From the NCBI RefSeq assembly GCF_027947535.2, contig NZ_JAAGKO020000002.1, positions 62,001-126,000 of the forward strand: a stretch of DNA of 64,000 bases. The letters are read 5' to 3'. The position numbers and the translations under genes were made by a program. Below, in pieces: positions 1-10,753 of this stretch. A model generated the notes under the pieces. It saw nothing but the letters and a program-made list of their open reading frames with translations. It was not told the DNA's origin and did not search any database. The stretch is from Streptantibioticus silvisoli. GTDB taxonomy: Bacteria > Actinomycetota > Actinomycetes > Streptomycetales > Streptomycetaceae. Each line of letters starts with the position of its first letter. Within the stretch, counting starts at the first letter, position 1.

Positions 1-496
1 CGCCGGACGCGCTCCGGTGTCCACAGGACGCCCTTTGGGCGCTTGCCGTCACCGATGTGCGGCTTCCTGGCGGCGGGTTGTTGGTCAGGAACACCTCCAG
101 CCACTCCGCCACGGTCATGTCCGACCGCAGGTCGACGCCGCCGTTGAGCTCGCGTCGTACCTCGTCCGCAGGCGGGATGTCCAGCTTCTTCGAGGTGACC
201 TGCTCCAGGAGGTCGCCGATGCGGGCGCGGTCGTAGTCGCCGTCCTCCCCCTTGGGCGGAATCGCGAGGAGCGCGCGCACCTTGTCCACATCCGCCTGAG
301 CGTCACCGGCGGAGTCGTAGCCGCTCCGCCGGAACGTCCGCCGGACCTCCTTGCCGTCCTCGACCTTCGGAGGCAGCTCCTGGCGCAGCCCCCAGGTGCC
401 GTGGCGCTTCTGTTTGAACTAGGGGCATGATCGGCCGTACTGCTTCCCTGATTCGGGGTTCCGGCAGGCACACCGCCGGAACGTCGAGCCCTTCAT
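1..496 (-). pseudogene. Tyrosine integrase remnant (N-terminal part, broken)
   Basis: Reading leftward from ATG at 496, the translation begins MKGSTFRRCACRNPESGKQY and continues with KRHGTWGLRQELPP. This is the Cys-rich arm-binding N-terminus of actinomycete site-specific tyrosine integrases (family knowledge). The frame is stopped by an in-frame TAG at 419-421 and afterwards stays open, with recognisable sequence such as GYDSAGDAQADVDKVRALL and MTVAEWLEVFL. Near 62-80 the homology changes frame: KPHIGDGKRPKGVLWTPERV follows in another frame, which implies an indel. The catalytic domain would lie beyond the window edge. Two independent lesions make this a pseudogene, probably the scar of an integrative conjugative element. 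The preceding XRE fragment reads in the same frame straight into this ATG. Confidence 0.75.
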
Positions 497-727
497 GTCT
501 TGTCCGCTTCTCTTTGACGTGATCTGTGGTTGGTCCGTCCGGCCACCGGCCTCGTCGGCGAGGTATCGGGGCAAGGGCGCGTAAAGGGTTGGCCTTCCCG
601 AAGAGACCGGCTCGTCGGCGCAGCCGTGGGCCACCTCCGCCATGGTGAGGTCGGCGGCCCGTCGTGCTTCGCGGATCCCCTGGGCGATGCGGGCCGTGAG
701 GGCGGTCGGCCATTGATCAGGTGTCAT
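497..727 (-). pseudogene. Degenerate XRE-type helix-turn-helix repressor
   Basis: ATG at 727 starts MTPDQWPTALTARIAQGIRE, continuing with ARRAADLTMAEVAHGCADE. This matches the first helices of the short XRE-family regulators that sit beside integrases in Streptomyces mobile elements. After about 38 residues the expected second half of the HTH is lost and the sequence becomes low-complexity. The reading frame then runs without a stop into the integrase start at 496, which suggests an internal deletion that fused the two. It presumably once repressed the element from the dyads upstream (765-807). Identification rests only on the N-terminal motif. Confidence 0.5.
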
Positions 728-764
728 GGAAACACTTTGCGATCCGAAAAAGCGCTGCCGCAAT

Positions 765-807
765 GAGGTGATACACCTCTGGCGTCACTGTGATACCTAC
801 TGATCAC
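765..807. promoter_or_regulatory. Operator-like dyads in the divergent spacer
   Basis: GAGGTG-ATA-CACCTC (765-779) is a perfect 6-bp dyad. Beside it the heptamer GTGATAC recurs (768-774 and 790-796), and GTGAT...ATCAC forms a second, looser dyad ending at 807. The cluster lies between the minus-strand XRE remnant and a rightward short frame, the usual place for a repressor operator. The function is inferred. Confidence 0.4.
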
Positions 808-819
808 CAGGGGGGCATC

Positions 820-936
820 ATGGCGGCATCTGCATTGTCCCGAGGGGCACGCGCGGGCCGGGAGCGAGCGCGGGTCTTCGCCCTCCTCGGATCGCGGCCG
901 GAGAACCGTCGACCGCACCGGTTTCGCCATCGGTGA
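820..936 (+). CDS. Short hypothetical frame, possible gene remnant
   Basis: ATG at 820 follows an AGGGGGG Shine-Dalgarno-like run and opens a 38-codon frame (MAASALSRGARAGRERARVF...) rich in arginine. I recognise no domain. The ribosome site and the divergent operator-like dyads suggest that a real gene once started here. It may be the truncated 5' end of a gene of the mobile element. Confidence 0.2.
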   Translation: MAASALSRGARAGRERARVFALLGSRPENRRPHRFRHR

Positions 937-1260
937 TGGCGAGTCACCTACGGCCGCGACGGAGCGTCAAGCGTTCGCCGGGACCGCAGCGGCAACACGT
1001 GTGGCCTGCAGATGCCGGTCGCCGGCGCAGTGGGAACCGCGGGTCCCGGTCACCGGGCACCGGCCGCAGCGCGCCGGGTACGGGAGCACGGGGACCGGGT
1101 GTCGGAGCAACCTCCCCGGCACGGCGCCGGTTTGTAGGACGGCCGGGTCGTCCAGCAGACTGGGCCCCCTCCCGCGGCCGGTGGAGCGCGGGCGGATGAC
1201 GGCCCGGGCGGTGGCGCGTGCACCACGCGAGCCGGCCGCCGGGGCGGGAGACGGGGTGCG
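937..1260. other. Intergenic stretch, nothing recognised
   Basis: These 324 bases of GC-rich sequence lie between the element remnant and the acyltransferase gene. I see no gene, clear terminator or repeat. A GGGAGACGGGG ribosome-binding stretch lies at the right end, just before the GTG at 1261. Confidence 0.5.
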
Positions 1261-2637
1261 GTGACCAGGATACGGATGTCGGACCGGGTGTTCCTCGCGC
1301 TGGAGTCCGCGGCCACCCCGCAGCACGTGGGGCTGCTGATGACGCTTGCCCCGCCGGCCGGCGCCGATCCGGGTCCGTACGCCCGGCGGCTGTTCGAGCG
1401 GCTGGTGGGCGCGCCCGTCGCGGCGCCCTTCTCCTACCGGCTGCGCCCGGCCGGTGCCGGCCGGTTCAGCCGCAGCTGGCAGGTGCTCGCCGACGAGGAC
1501 GTGGATCGCTCGCACCACGTGCGCCGCCACCTGCTGCTCGCGCCGGGCGGTGAGCGCGAACTGCTCGACCACGTGGCGCTGGTGCACGCCCGCCCGCTCG
1601 AACCCGGCCGGCCGCTGTGGGAGTGCGAGGTGATCGAGGGGCTGGCCGGTGGCAGGCTGGCGTTCTACTTCAAAGTGCACCATGCGCTCACCGACGGGCT
1701 CGGCCTCCAGCGGAGCATGCGGCGGATGATCGGCGTCGACCCGCTGGACGAGGGCACCGACGCGCCGTGGGGCGCGGAGTGCGGAGCGGGCACGCCGGAG
1801 CCGGCCGGGGGCGAGCCGACCGGTGCGGGGGGCAGCGCCGCCGGGCTGGGCCGGGCCGCGTTGACGATGCTGGCCGGGCTGCGCGCGGCGGGCGACCCGG
1901 CGCGCGCCGTGCCGTTCGTGGTGCCGCGCTCCCCGGTCAACGGCGCGGTCGGAACCACGCGGTCGGTGGTGACCAGGACGTACGGCCTGGACCGGTTCCG
2001 GGTGACGGCCAAGGCGGCCGGCGTGACGGTCAACGACGTGCTGCTGTCGGTGTGCGGCGGCGCGCTGCGGCGCTCCCTGCTGGAGCTGGGGCGGCTGCCG
2101 GAGCGCTCGCTCACCGCCGGCACCCCCGTCTCGACCCGCCGGCCGGGTGATACGACGACGGCCAACGCCTTCGCCCTGACGGTGATGAGTCTGGGCACCG
2201 CAGTCGCGGACCCGCTGGAGCGGCTGCGGACCGTGGCGCGCTCCAGCGCGATCGCCAAGCGGGAGCTGGGTGGCCTGCCGCAGGGGTCGGCGGGCCTGTA
2301 CGGCGCGCTGTTCACCTGGCCGTTCGTCGCGCAGAACCTGCTCGGGGCGGGTGGCGCGACCCGGCCGCCGTACAACGTCGTGGTCTCGAACGTGCCCGGT
2401 CCCGCGGTGCAGGAGTACGTGGCGGGCTGCCGGGTCGAGGGGCTGCATCCGCTGGGCAGCGTCTGCCACGGGGTGCGGTTGTTCGTGGTGGCCCGCTCCG
2501 GCGCCGGGCGCTTCGACCTCTCCTTCCTCGGGGACGGCGCGCTGCCGGTGCCGCTGGACGAGGTGGGCGACCTGGTCGGCGACGAACTGCGGTGTCTGGA
2601 GCGGGCGGTGGGGCGCACGGGTGCCGTATGCCGGTAG
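1261..2637 (+). CDS. WS/DGAT-type acyltransferase (wax ester synthase / diacylglycerol acyltransferase)
   Basis: The 458-residue protein has the family's active-site motif HHxxxDG at residues 140-146 (VHHALTDGLG), preceded by the typical PLEPGRPLWE stretch near 112-121. The C-terminal half carries the NVVVSNVPGP signature of the WS/DGAT C-terminal domain. Family members acylate diacylglycerol or fatty alcohols with acyl-CoA to make storage lipids, and the length is normal. The GTG start is supported by GGGAGACGGGG just upstream. The gene stands alone: 166 bases separate it from the decarboxylase gene, so it is probably not part of that operon. Substrate preference cannot be read from the sequence. 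Confidence 0.88.
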   Translation: MTRIRMSDRVFLALESAATPQHVGLLMTLAPPAGADPGPYARRLFERLVGAPVAAPFSYRLRPAGAGRFSRSWQVLADEDVDRSHHVRRHLLLAPGGERELLDHVALVHARPLEPGRPLWECEVIEGLAGGRLAFYFKVHHALTDGLGLQRSMRRMIGVDPLDEGTDAPWGAECGAGTPEPAGGEPTGAGGSAAGLGRAALTMLAGLRAAGDPARAVPFVVPRSPVNGAVGTTRSVVTRTYGLDRFRVTAKAAGVTVNDVLLSVCGGALRRSLLELGRLPERSLTAGTPVSTRRPGDTTTANAFALTVMSLGTAVADPLERLRTVARSSAIAKRELGGLPQGSAGLYGALFTWPFVAQNLLGAGGATRPPYNVVVSNVPGPAVQEYVAGCRVEGLHPLGSVCHGVRLFVVARSGAGRFDLSFLGDGALPVPLDEVGDLVGDELRCLERAVGRTGAVCR

Positions 2638-2803
2638 CTCACCCCGGCGTCGACGCCCCGTCATCGATGCTGCCCAGGAATGTCGGACGGTGCGTCAAGT
2701 GCCGCTGGCATCAGCTGGATTGCCTGGCTCGCAGGAGCATGATCAGCCTAGTATGACGGGTGGTCATGTCATGTGGACACGAGGCGACGGGGGTTCTGGG
2801 CTG

Positions 2804-4069
2804 ATGCACGGCGGCACCGGAGAAGCGGGGGACCCGACGGAGCCGTTGCAGAACCGGGTGGAGACCCCGGCCTATCTCTACGATCTGGCCGCCGTGCGCG
2901 GCGCGTACGGGCAACTGCGTGGTTGTCTTCCGGAATCCTCCGGGCTGCTCTTCTCCCTGAAGGCCAATCCGCACCCGGCGGTACTGCGGCAACTGGCCGC
3001 GCTCGGCTGCCGGGCCGAGGTCAGTTCGCCCGGTGAGATGGAATCCGCCGTGGCGGCCGGATTCCGCGCCGACGGCATTCTCTACACCGGTCCGGGTAAA
3101 CGCGACCGCGACGTCGTGCGGGCCCTGGAAGCCGGTGTCCGGCAGTTTTCCGTCGACTCCCCTTACGCGCTGGACCAGTTGGACCGGCTGGGCCGCGCCG
3201 CGGCGACGGAGGTCACCGCGCTGCTGCGGGTCAACCCGCCCGTCCCGCCGGTGGGCGCCGGGCTCGCCATGACCGGCGGGCCCTCGCAGTTCGGCGCCGA
3301 CCTGTCGTGGGTCGAGGAGGAGCCGCAGTTCTTCAAGAGCCGTCGCCACGCGCGGGTGGCCGGGATCCACCTCTACATGGGCAGCAACCTCACCAGCGAG
3401 GAGACGCTGCTCGCCACCTTCCGGTACGCGCTGGAGGTGGTCCGCCAGGTCGAGGCGGCGCTGGACGTGCGGCTGCCGGTGGTGGACCTCGGCGGCGGCT
3501 TCGGCGCGCCCTACGCCGTCGAGGGCGCCCTGCCACGGTTCACGACGCTGCGCGGGCGGCTGGAGGAGCTGCTCGCCGCGGAGCTGCCCGGGTACGGGGC
3601 GGGAGAGCGGCAGGTGGTGTTCGAGTCCGGCCGCTACCTGACGGCCGGCTGCGGACGGCTGCTGACCCGGGTGCTGGACGTGAAGCGCTCGCACGGCCGC
3701 CGCATCGTCGTGCTGGACGCCGGGGTCAACGACCTGGGCGGCATGTCGGGCCTGCGCAAGGAGCACCGGGTCGACCCGCAGCTGCTCCCCGGCCCCACGC
3801 CGCACCGGCCGGCCGGGCAGGAGCCGTCCGGCGCGACGATCGTCGCCGGCCCGCTGTGCCACCCGCTCGACGTGTGGACCCGGGACGGCGCCCTGCCCGG
3901 CGCGGCGGTCGGCGACCTGGTCACCGTGCCCAACGTCGGCGCCTACGGGCTGCACTCGGCGCTGGCGCTCTTCCACTGCCACGCCATGCCGCTGGAAGTG
4001 GTGGTCGACGGCGAGCGGGAGGTCGAGCGCGGCCGGGCCTTCCTGGGCCGCGAACGGATCACCCCGTGA
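2804..4069 (+). CDS. PLP-dependent fold-type III decarboxylase (Orn/DAP/Arg decarboxylase 2 family)
   Basis: The 421-residue protein has every landmark of alanine-racemase-fold decarboxylases. The PLP lysine lies in FSLKANPHP (about K53), a glycine loop in VDLGGGFGAPY, ESGRYL near the middle, and the C-terminal CHPLDVW and NVGAYG motifs that supply the partner active site across the dimer. Relatives include diaminopimelate decarboxylase and BtrK, which decarboxylates glutamyl-ACP. The sequence YDLAAVR...SSPGEMESAVAAGF looks closer to the secondary-metabolism branch than to LysA, but this is my judgement. The ATG at 2804 is chosen for the GGGG run upstream; ATG 2771 is an alternative. It is the first gene of a coupled operon, and its stop overlaps the next GTG. 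The substrate is unknown and may be carrier-bound. Confidence 0.85.
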   Translation: MHGGTGEAGDPTEPLQNRVETPAYLYDLAAVRGAYGQLRGCLPESSGLLFSLKANPHPAVLRQLAALGCRAEVSSPGEMESAVAAGFRADGILYTGPGKRDRDVVRALEAGVRQFSVDSPYALDQLDRLGRAAATEVTALLRVNPPVPPVGAGLAMTGGPSQFGADLSWVEEEPQFFKSRRHARVAGIHLYMGSNLTSEETLLATFRYALEVVRQVEAALDVRLPVVDLGGGFGAPYAVEGALPRFTTLRGRLEELLAAELPGYGAGERQVVFESGRYLTAGCGRLLTRVLDVKRSHGRRIVVLDAGVNDLGGMSGLRKEHRVDPQLLPGPTPHRPAGQEPSGATIVAGPLCHPLDVWTRDGALPGAAVGDLVTVPNVGAYGLHSALALFHCHAMPLEVVVDGEREVERGRAFLGRERITP

Positions 4070-5151
4070 TCACCCGGGCCGCCGACCACCACCTCGTGCG
4101 GCCCGACCCGGCGGCCGAGGCCCCGGCCGTGGTCGAGGTGGCGGCCGGCGGCCCGTTCGTGGTCGTCATGCGGGACGATACCGCGCTCTGCGTGCGGGAG
4201 TTCGGCCACCGCCTGGGGATCCGCGGCACGGCGGCGGCGTCCGGGCTCGCGGAGGCGTACCACGGCTTCCAGCACGACACGAGGGACGCCCTGCGGGCCG
4301 TGGCGCGGTACCCCGGCGGGCTGGTCTTCCACGTCGTCGACCCGCTGTGCCTGGAGGAGGCCGTCCGCCGCCGGGCCGGGGACGGGCCGCTGATCAGCCT
4401 CGACCCACTGGTCGAGCGGGGGGTGGCGCCCCTGCGGGTCTCCCGCGGCTTCCTGCTCGGCGGGCGCGAGGCCATCGGCCTGGTGCCGCGCCCCGGTGCC
4501 GCCCCGGTGGCCGAGCAGATCGCGGCGCTGCCCCGGGACCCGGCCGGGGCGGGCTGCACCCTCGTCGAGGACGACATCTGCACCGGCGAGACCGTCGCCG
4601 CCGTTGTCCGCCTGCTCGGGGCGGCGGGCCGCCGGGTACACCGGGTCGTCCCGGGCGTCCGGCTGGACGCGGCGGCGTGCCCCGCCGTGCCGGGCGCCGT
4701 CCTCGACCCGGTCCTGGAGTACCGCACCACCGGCGGCGCGCCGGGCGCGCGGGCGGTGGAGCTGGCCGATCCGCGCAACTTCCTGCTGGGGCTGTCCGGG
4801 CTGGTGGTCCGGCTCCCGGACGGGACGTGGGGCCGGGCCCCGTACTGGCTGCCCTTCGTGCGGACCTCGGCGCGCGCCGGCGTCCCCGCGGACCGCGACG
4901 AGGAGTTCGCCCTGCGCGTGCTGGGGGCCAACGTGCGGTTCTTCGAGCGGGCCGAGCGGCTGGCCGGCCGCCCGGTGCTGGTCGGTGACCTGCACCCCGC
5001 GGTCCGCCGGCTGCTGGAGTCCCTGCGGCTGGCGGACGCCGGCCGCCCGGTCCGCCCGCTGATCGGCGACCTCGCGTCGGGGCTCGGCGCCTGGACCGAG
5101 CGGATCGCGGCGCACGCCACCGGCACGCTGACGGCGTCGGCGGTCCGGTGA
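4066..5151 (+). CDS. Phosphoribosyltransferase-like protein of unknown substrate
   Basis: The 361-residue protein starts at a GTG overlapping the decarboxylase stop. Residues 164-177 read CTLVEDDICTGETV, which matches the PRPP-binding loop of type I phosphoribosyltransferases (compare VxVEDVxTTGxS). The N-terminal half (residues 20-140) is not assignable to a base-specific subfamily, and the C-terminal third contains LADPRNFLLGLSGLVVRLPD and a long tail. The protein is well over the size of a simple PRTase (about 200 residues), so it probably has an added domain. By motif it would transfer ribose-5-phosphate from PRPP, or bind PRPP. Its coupling to a decarboxylase and a HAD protein suggests a nucleotide-like intermediate. 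This is inferred from one motif plus context. Confidence 0.6.
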   Translation: MITRAADHHLVRPDPAAEAPAVVEVAAGGPFVVVMRDDTALCVREFGHRLGIRGTAAASGLAEAYHGFQHDTRDALRAVARYPGGLVFHVVDPLCLEEAVRRRAGDGPLISLDPLVERGVAPLRVSRGFLLGGREAIGLVPRPGAAPVAEQIAALPRDPAGAGCTLVEDDICTGETVAAVVRLLGAAGRRVHRVVPGVRLDAAACPAVPGAVLDPVLEYRTTGGAPGARAVELADPRNFLLGLSGLVVRLPDGTWGRAPYWLPFVRTSARAGVPADRDEEFALRVLGANVRFFERAERLAGRPVLVGDLHPAVRRLLESLRLADAGRPVRPLIGDLASGLGAWTERIAAHATGTLTASAVR

Positions 5152-5984
5152 CCGCGCCCGGACTTTTCGACACCGTGCTGCTCGACGTCAACGGCACGCT
5201 GGTGCCCTCGGTGGCCCGCCCGCCCGAGCAGGGGCCGGCGCTGCGCCGGTTCCGCGCCCTGGTGCGGCGGCTGACCGCGGCAGGGGTGCGGGTCGGGCTG
5301 TGCTCGGACTCGCCGCTGGAGCAGCTGCGGGAGCTGGGGACCGGCATCGGGCTGGAGGCGGCGCCGGGGTTCCCGGTGATCGCCGAGAACGGGAACGTGG
5401 TGGCCGACGGCGCCGCGGTGCGGGTCGTCACCCCCTTCCCGGCGCTGCCGCAGGTGCGCGCCGAGGTGGAGCGGGCCGCCGTCGCGCACGGCCTGCGCCG
5501 GGCCGCGGACGTGACGGCGCCCGAGTTCGGCGGCGGTCCGCCGGCGCCGGGCACGTGGGCGTTCGGGGCGAACCGGCGCGCGTCCGCCGGGGTGTTCGGC
5601 CCGCCGGACTTCGTGCGCGACGCCGCCCGGTGCGTGGCGCTGCGGTGCGGGGACGACGGCGTCGAGGTCTCGGTGGGCCTGAGCCCCGACGGGTCGTGCG
5701 CGGGGATCCACCCCTACGCGCCGGCCGAGCTGGGCAAGCGCACGACCCTGGCCCGGCTGGCCGGGGAGCGGGGCCGGCGGGTCCTGATGGTGGGGAACTC
5801 ACCGGCCGACTGGATCCCCGGCGTGCCGGGCGTCGCCTGCGCGTTCGTGGCCGACGACTCGGTGCCGGACGACGTGCGGGACGCGGCGTGGTACGTCTCG
5901 CCCGGGGAGGACCTGGAGGGTGTCGTGGACATCCTGGGCCGGGTGGTACGACGGGCCGTGCCGCGGGGCGCGGCCCGGTCCTGA
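5148..5984 (+). CDS. HAD-superfamily protein with altered catalytic aspartates
   Basis: The 278-residue protein starts at a GTG that overlaps the stop of the phosphoribosyltransferase-like gene. HAD motif I is DVNGTLV (D13, N15) where phosphatases have DxDGT. Motif IV is GNSPAD (N217, D221) where GDSxxD is usual. The motif III lysine is plausible at K197 (LGKRTTL), and a Cof-like cap would occupy residues 80-185. The nucleophile D13 is kept but the general acid/base aspartate is asparagine, so activity may be weak, altered or absent. It is the third gene of the operon, followed after 13 bases by an AAGGAGG ribosome site. It could dephosphorylate the ribosyl product of the preceding enzyme or act as a binding subunit. 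Confidence 0.7.
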   Translation: MTAPGLFDTVLLDVNGTLVPSVARPPEQGPALRRFRALVRRLTAAGVRVGLCSDSPLEQLRELGTGIGLEAAPGFPVIAENGNVVADGAAVRVVTPFPALPQVRAEVERAAVAHGLRRAADVTAPEFGGGPPAPGTWAFGANRRASAGVFGPPDFVRDAARCVALRCGDDGVEVSVGLSPDGSCAGIHPYAPAELGKRTTLARLAGERGRRVLMVGNSPADWIPGVPGVACAFVADDSVPDDVRDAAWYVSPGEDLEGVVDILGRVVRRAVPRGAARS

Positions 5985-8819
<2,835 letters not shown>

Positions 8820-9043
8820 CGCGTTCGCCTCCAGGCGGGACGCCCGGACCGGGGTCGGTCGGGGCGGCACAACGGGATCGTAGGCCCCGATCCGCCTCGT
8901 CCGCCCCGGCGACCGGAACACCACCGGCCGGCTGTTCCCCTGCCTGATGTCCTTCGGCGCCCTCGTACGCCGGAGCGCCCCGGCACCCGGCACTCCGTGC
9001 CTCGGTCCGGCCCCGCCGTGCGGCCCCGCGCGGCCCCCGCCGC

Positions 9044-9292
9044 CTACTCCGCCGCCCCCTCAGCCCCGCGCGCGGGCCCCGCCGACGCTCCCCGCACCAC
9101 GAGGTCGTCCAGCAGCTCACGCGTCGCGTCGGCCACGGCGGTCACCGCGCGGTCGAACGCCTCGCGGTTGTGCGCGGCGGGGGAGCGGAAACCGGAGACC
9201 TTGCGGACGTACTGCAACGCGGCGGCGGTGATGTCGTCATCGGTGGCCTGCGGCGTCGCCGGCGGGCGGAGGGTCTTGATACTGCGGCACAT
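9044..9292 (-). CDS. DUF2277 family protein
   Basis: This is an 82-residue protein starting MCRSIKTLRPPATPQATDDD, with VRKVSGFRSPAAHNREAFDRAV in the middle. That is the complete DUF2277 signature found in many actinomycetes. The function is unknown. The C-terminal 15 residues (after DDLVVRG) are Ala/Gly-rich and probably disordered. It stands alone, with no operon partner within 200 bases. Confidence 0.85.
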   Translation of the reverse strand: MCRSIKTLRPPATPQATDDDITAAALQYVRKVSGFRSPAAHNREAFDRAVTAVADATRELLDDLVVRGASAGPARGAEGAAE

Positions 9293-9505
9293 GCCCCCAG
9301 TGTGCGACCCCCGCGCCACGAACCGAAAACGCCCCCCGCACCCCGCCACCGGAACACCGCCTCCGGAGCACCCGCCCGGCCCCCGTAGCGCCGGCCCCGG
9401 AGCGCCGCCCCCGCCCCCAGCCGCCCCCCTCAGGCCCCGGCCGAACCCACGCCGAACCCCCTCAGACGCACGCCACACCCCCGCCCGGCCCCGACCAAAC
9501 CCCCC

Positions 9506-10753
9506 TCACCCGTGCAAACGCACCGGCAGGCGCTTGTGGCCGTTGGAGATGAAGCCGCCGACCGGTTCCAGCTGGTCGGCCGGGACGGCGAGCTTCATGT
9601 CGGGGAAGCGGTCGAAGAGCGCGGGCAGGGCGATCGCCGCCTCCAGCCGGGCCAGCGGGGCGCCCAGGCAGAAGTGGACGCCGTGGCCGAAGGCCAGGTG
9701 TTCCTTCTCGGCCCGCAGGACGTCGAACTCGCCGGCCGTCTCGCCGTGGAAGCCGCGGTCCAGGCCGGCGCCGGCGTAGTTGGCGAGGATCGCGTCGCCC
9801 CGGGGGATGGTCACCCCGTCCAGCTCGATGTCCTCCACCGCGTACCGCAGCGGCAGGTGGGCGATCGGCGCGCGGTAGCGCAGCGCCTCCTCGATGACGT
9901 CGTTCCACGACGCCTGCCCGGAGCGGACCAGGGCGAGCTGGCCGGGGTGGGTGAGCAGGGCGTGGATGGCGTTGTCGATGAGGTTGACGGTCGTCTCGTG
10001 CCCCGCGCCGATGACCAGCAGCAGGGTGTCGATCAGCTCGTCCTCCTGGAGCCCGGTGCCGTCGTCCTCGTCGCGGGTGCTGATCAGCAGGCTGGTCATG
10101 TCGTCGCCGGGCTCGGCGCGCTTGAGGGTCAGCAGGTCGGCCAGGCAGGCGTACATCTCGTGGAAGTTGGCCAGCGCCTCCTGCGGGGTGAGCGAGGTGT
10201 CGAAGACCCCGTCCACGATCCGGCGCAGCCGGTGGCGCAGCTCTCCCTCCGGCACGCCGAACAGGTCGCAGATGACCTGGATCGGCAGCGGGTAGGCGAA
10301 GCCCTCCCGCACGTCGGCGGTCGCGCCGGCCGGTGTCGCGGCCAGCCCGTCCACCAGGGCCCGGGTGAACTCCTCGACGCGCGGCTGGAGCGCGGCGATC
10401 CGCCGGGCGGTGAACGCCTGCGACACCAGCCGGCGCAGCCGCCGGTGGTCGTTGCCGTAGGCGGTGAACATGTTGTTCACCCCCACCCAGCTGAACAGCG
10501 GCCAGTCCTGCTTGACCTCACCGGCGGCGAAGGCCCGCCAGTGCTGCCGCGGGTCCTTGGAGACCCGCGGGTCCACCAGCAGCTTCTTCAGCAGGTCGAG
10601 GCGGCCTACCGACCACGCCACCACCTGGCCAGGAAGCTCCACGGGCGTCGCGGGCGCCCGCTCGGCGATCCGGACGGCCTCGCCGGAGACGTCGGCTCCT
10701 GCGGTGTCGAGGACGTGCGGGGTGCGGTGGCCGGGCTGGAGGATGCTGTCCAT
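9506..10753 (-). CDS. Cytochrome P450 (conservon-associated)
   Basis: The 415-residue P450 has all the canonical motifs: oxygen-binding I-helix IGAGHETTVN, K-helix EALR (ExxR), and the heme-ligand loop FGHGVHFCLG. It begins MDSILQPGHRTPHVLD after GGAGA. It is the last gene of the conservon operon and follows a CYP157-like P450, a pairing known from Streptomyces conservons. Its start lies 148 bases inside the open frame of the upstream P450. It needs ferredoxin partners, none of which is encoded here. The substrate is unknown. Confidence 0.92.
   Translation of the reverse strand: MDSILQPGHRTPHVLDTAGADVSGEAVRIAERAPATPVELPGQVVAWSVGRLDLLKKLLVDPRVSKDPRQHWRAFAAGEVKQDWPLFSWVGVNNMFTAYGNDHRRLRRLVSQAFTARRIAALQPRVEEFTRALVDGLAATPAGATADVREGFAYPLPIQVICDLFGVPEGELRHRLRRIVDGVFDTSLTPQEALANFHEMYACLADLLTLKRAEPGDDMTSLLISTRDEDDGTGLQEDELIDTLLLVIGAGHETTVNLIDNAIHALLTHPGQLALVRSGQASWNDVIEEALRYRAPIAHLPLRYAVEDIELDGVTIPRGDAILANYAGAGLDRGFHGETAGEFDVLRAEKEHLAFGHGVHFCLGAPLARLEAAIALPALFDRFPDMKLAVPADQLEPVGGFISNGHKRLPVRLHG

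Noticed and set aside
724-930. Minus-strand 68-codon frame
   Set aside because: It has no ribosome site or domain and crosses the divergent operator region and the XRE start.
3307-5151. Arginine/alanine-rich frame of over 600 codons across the decarboxylase gene
   Set aside because: Up to 4065 it is an out-of-frame shadow of the decarboxylase. The real protein in this frame begins at GTG 4066.
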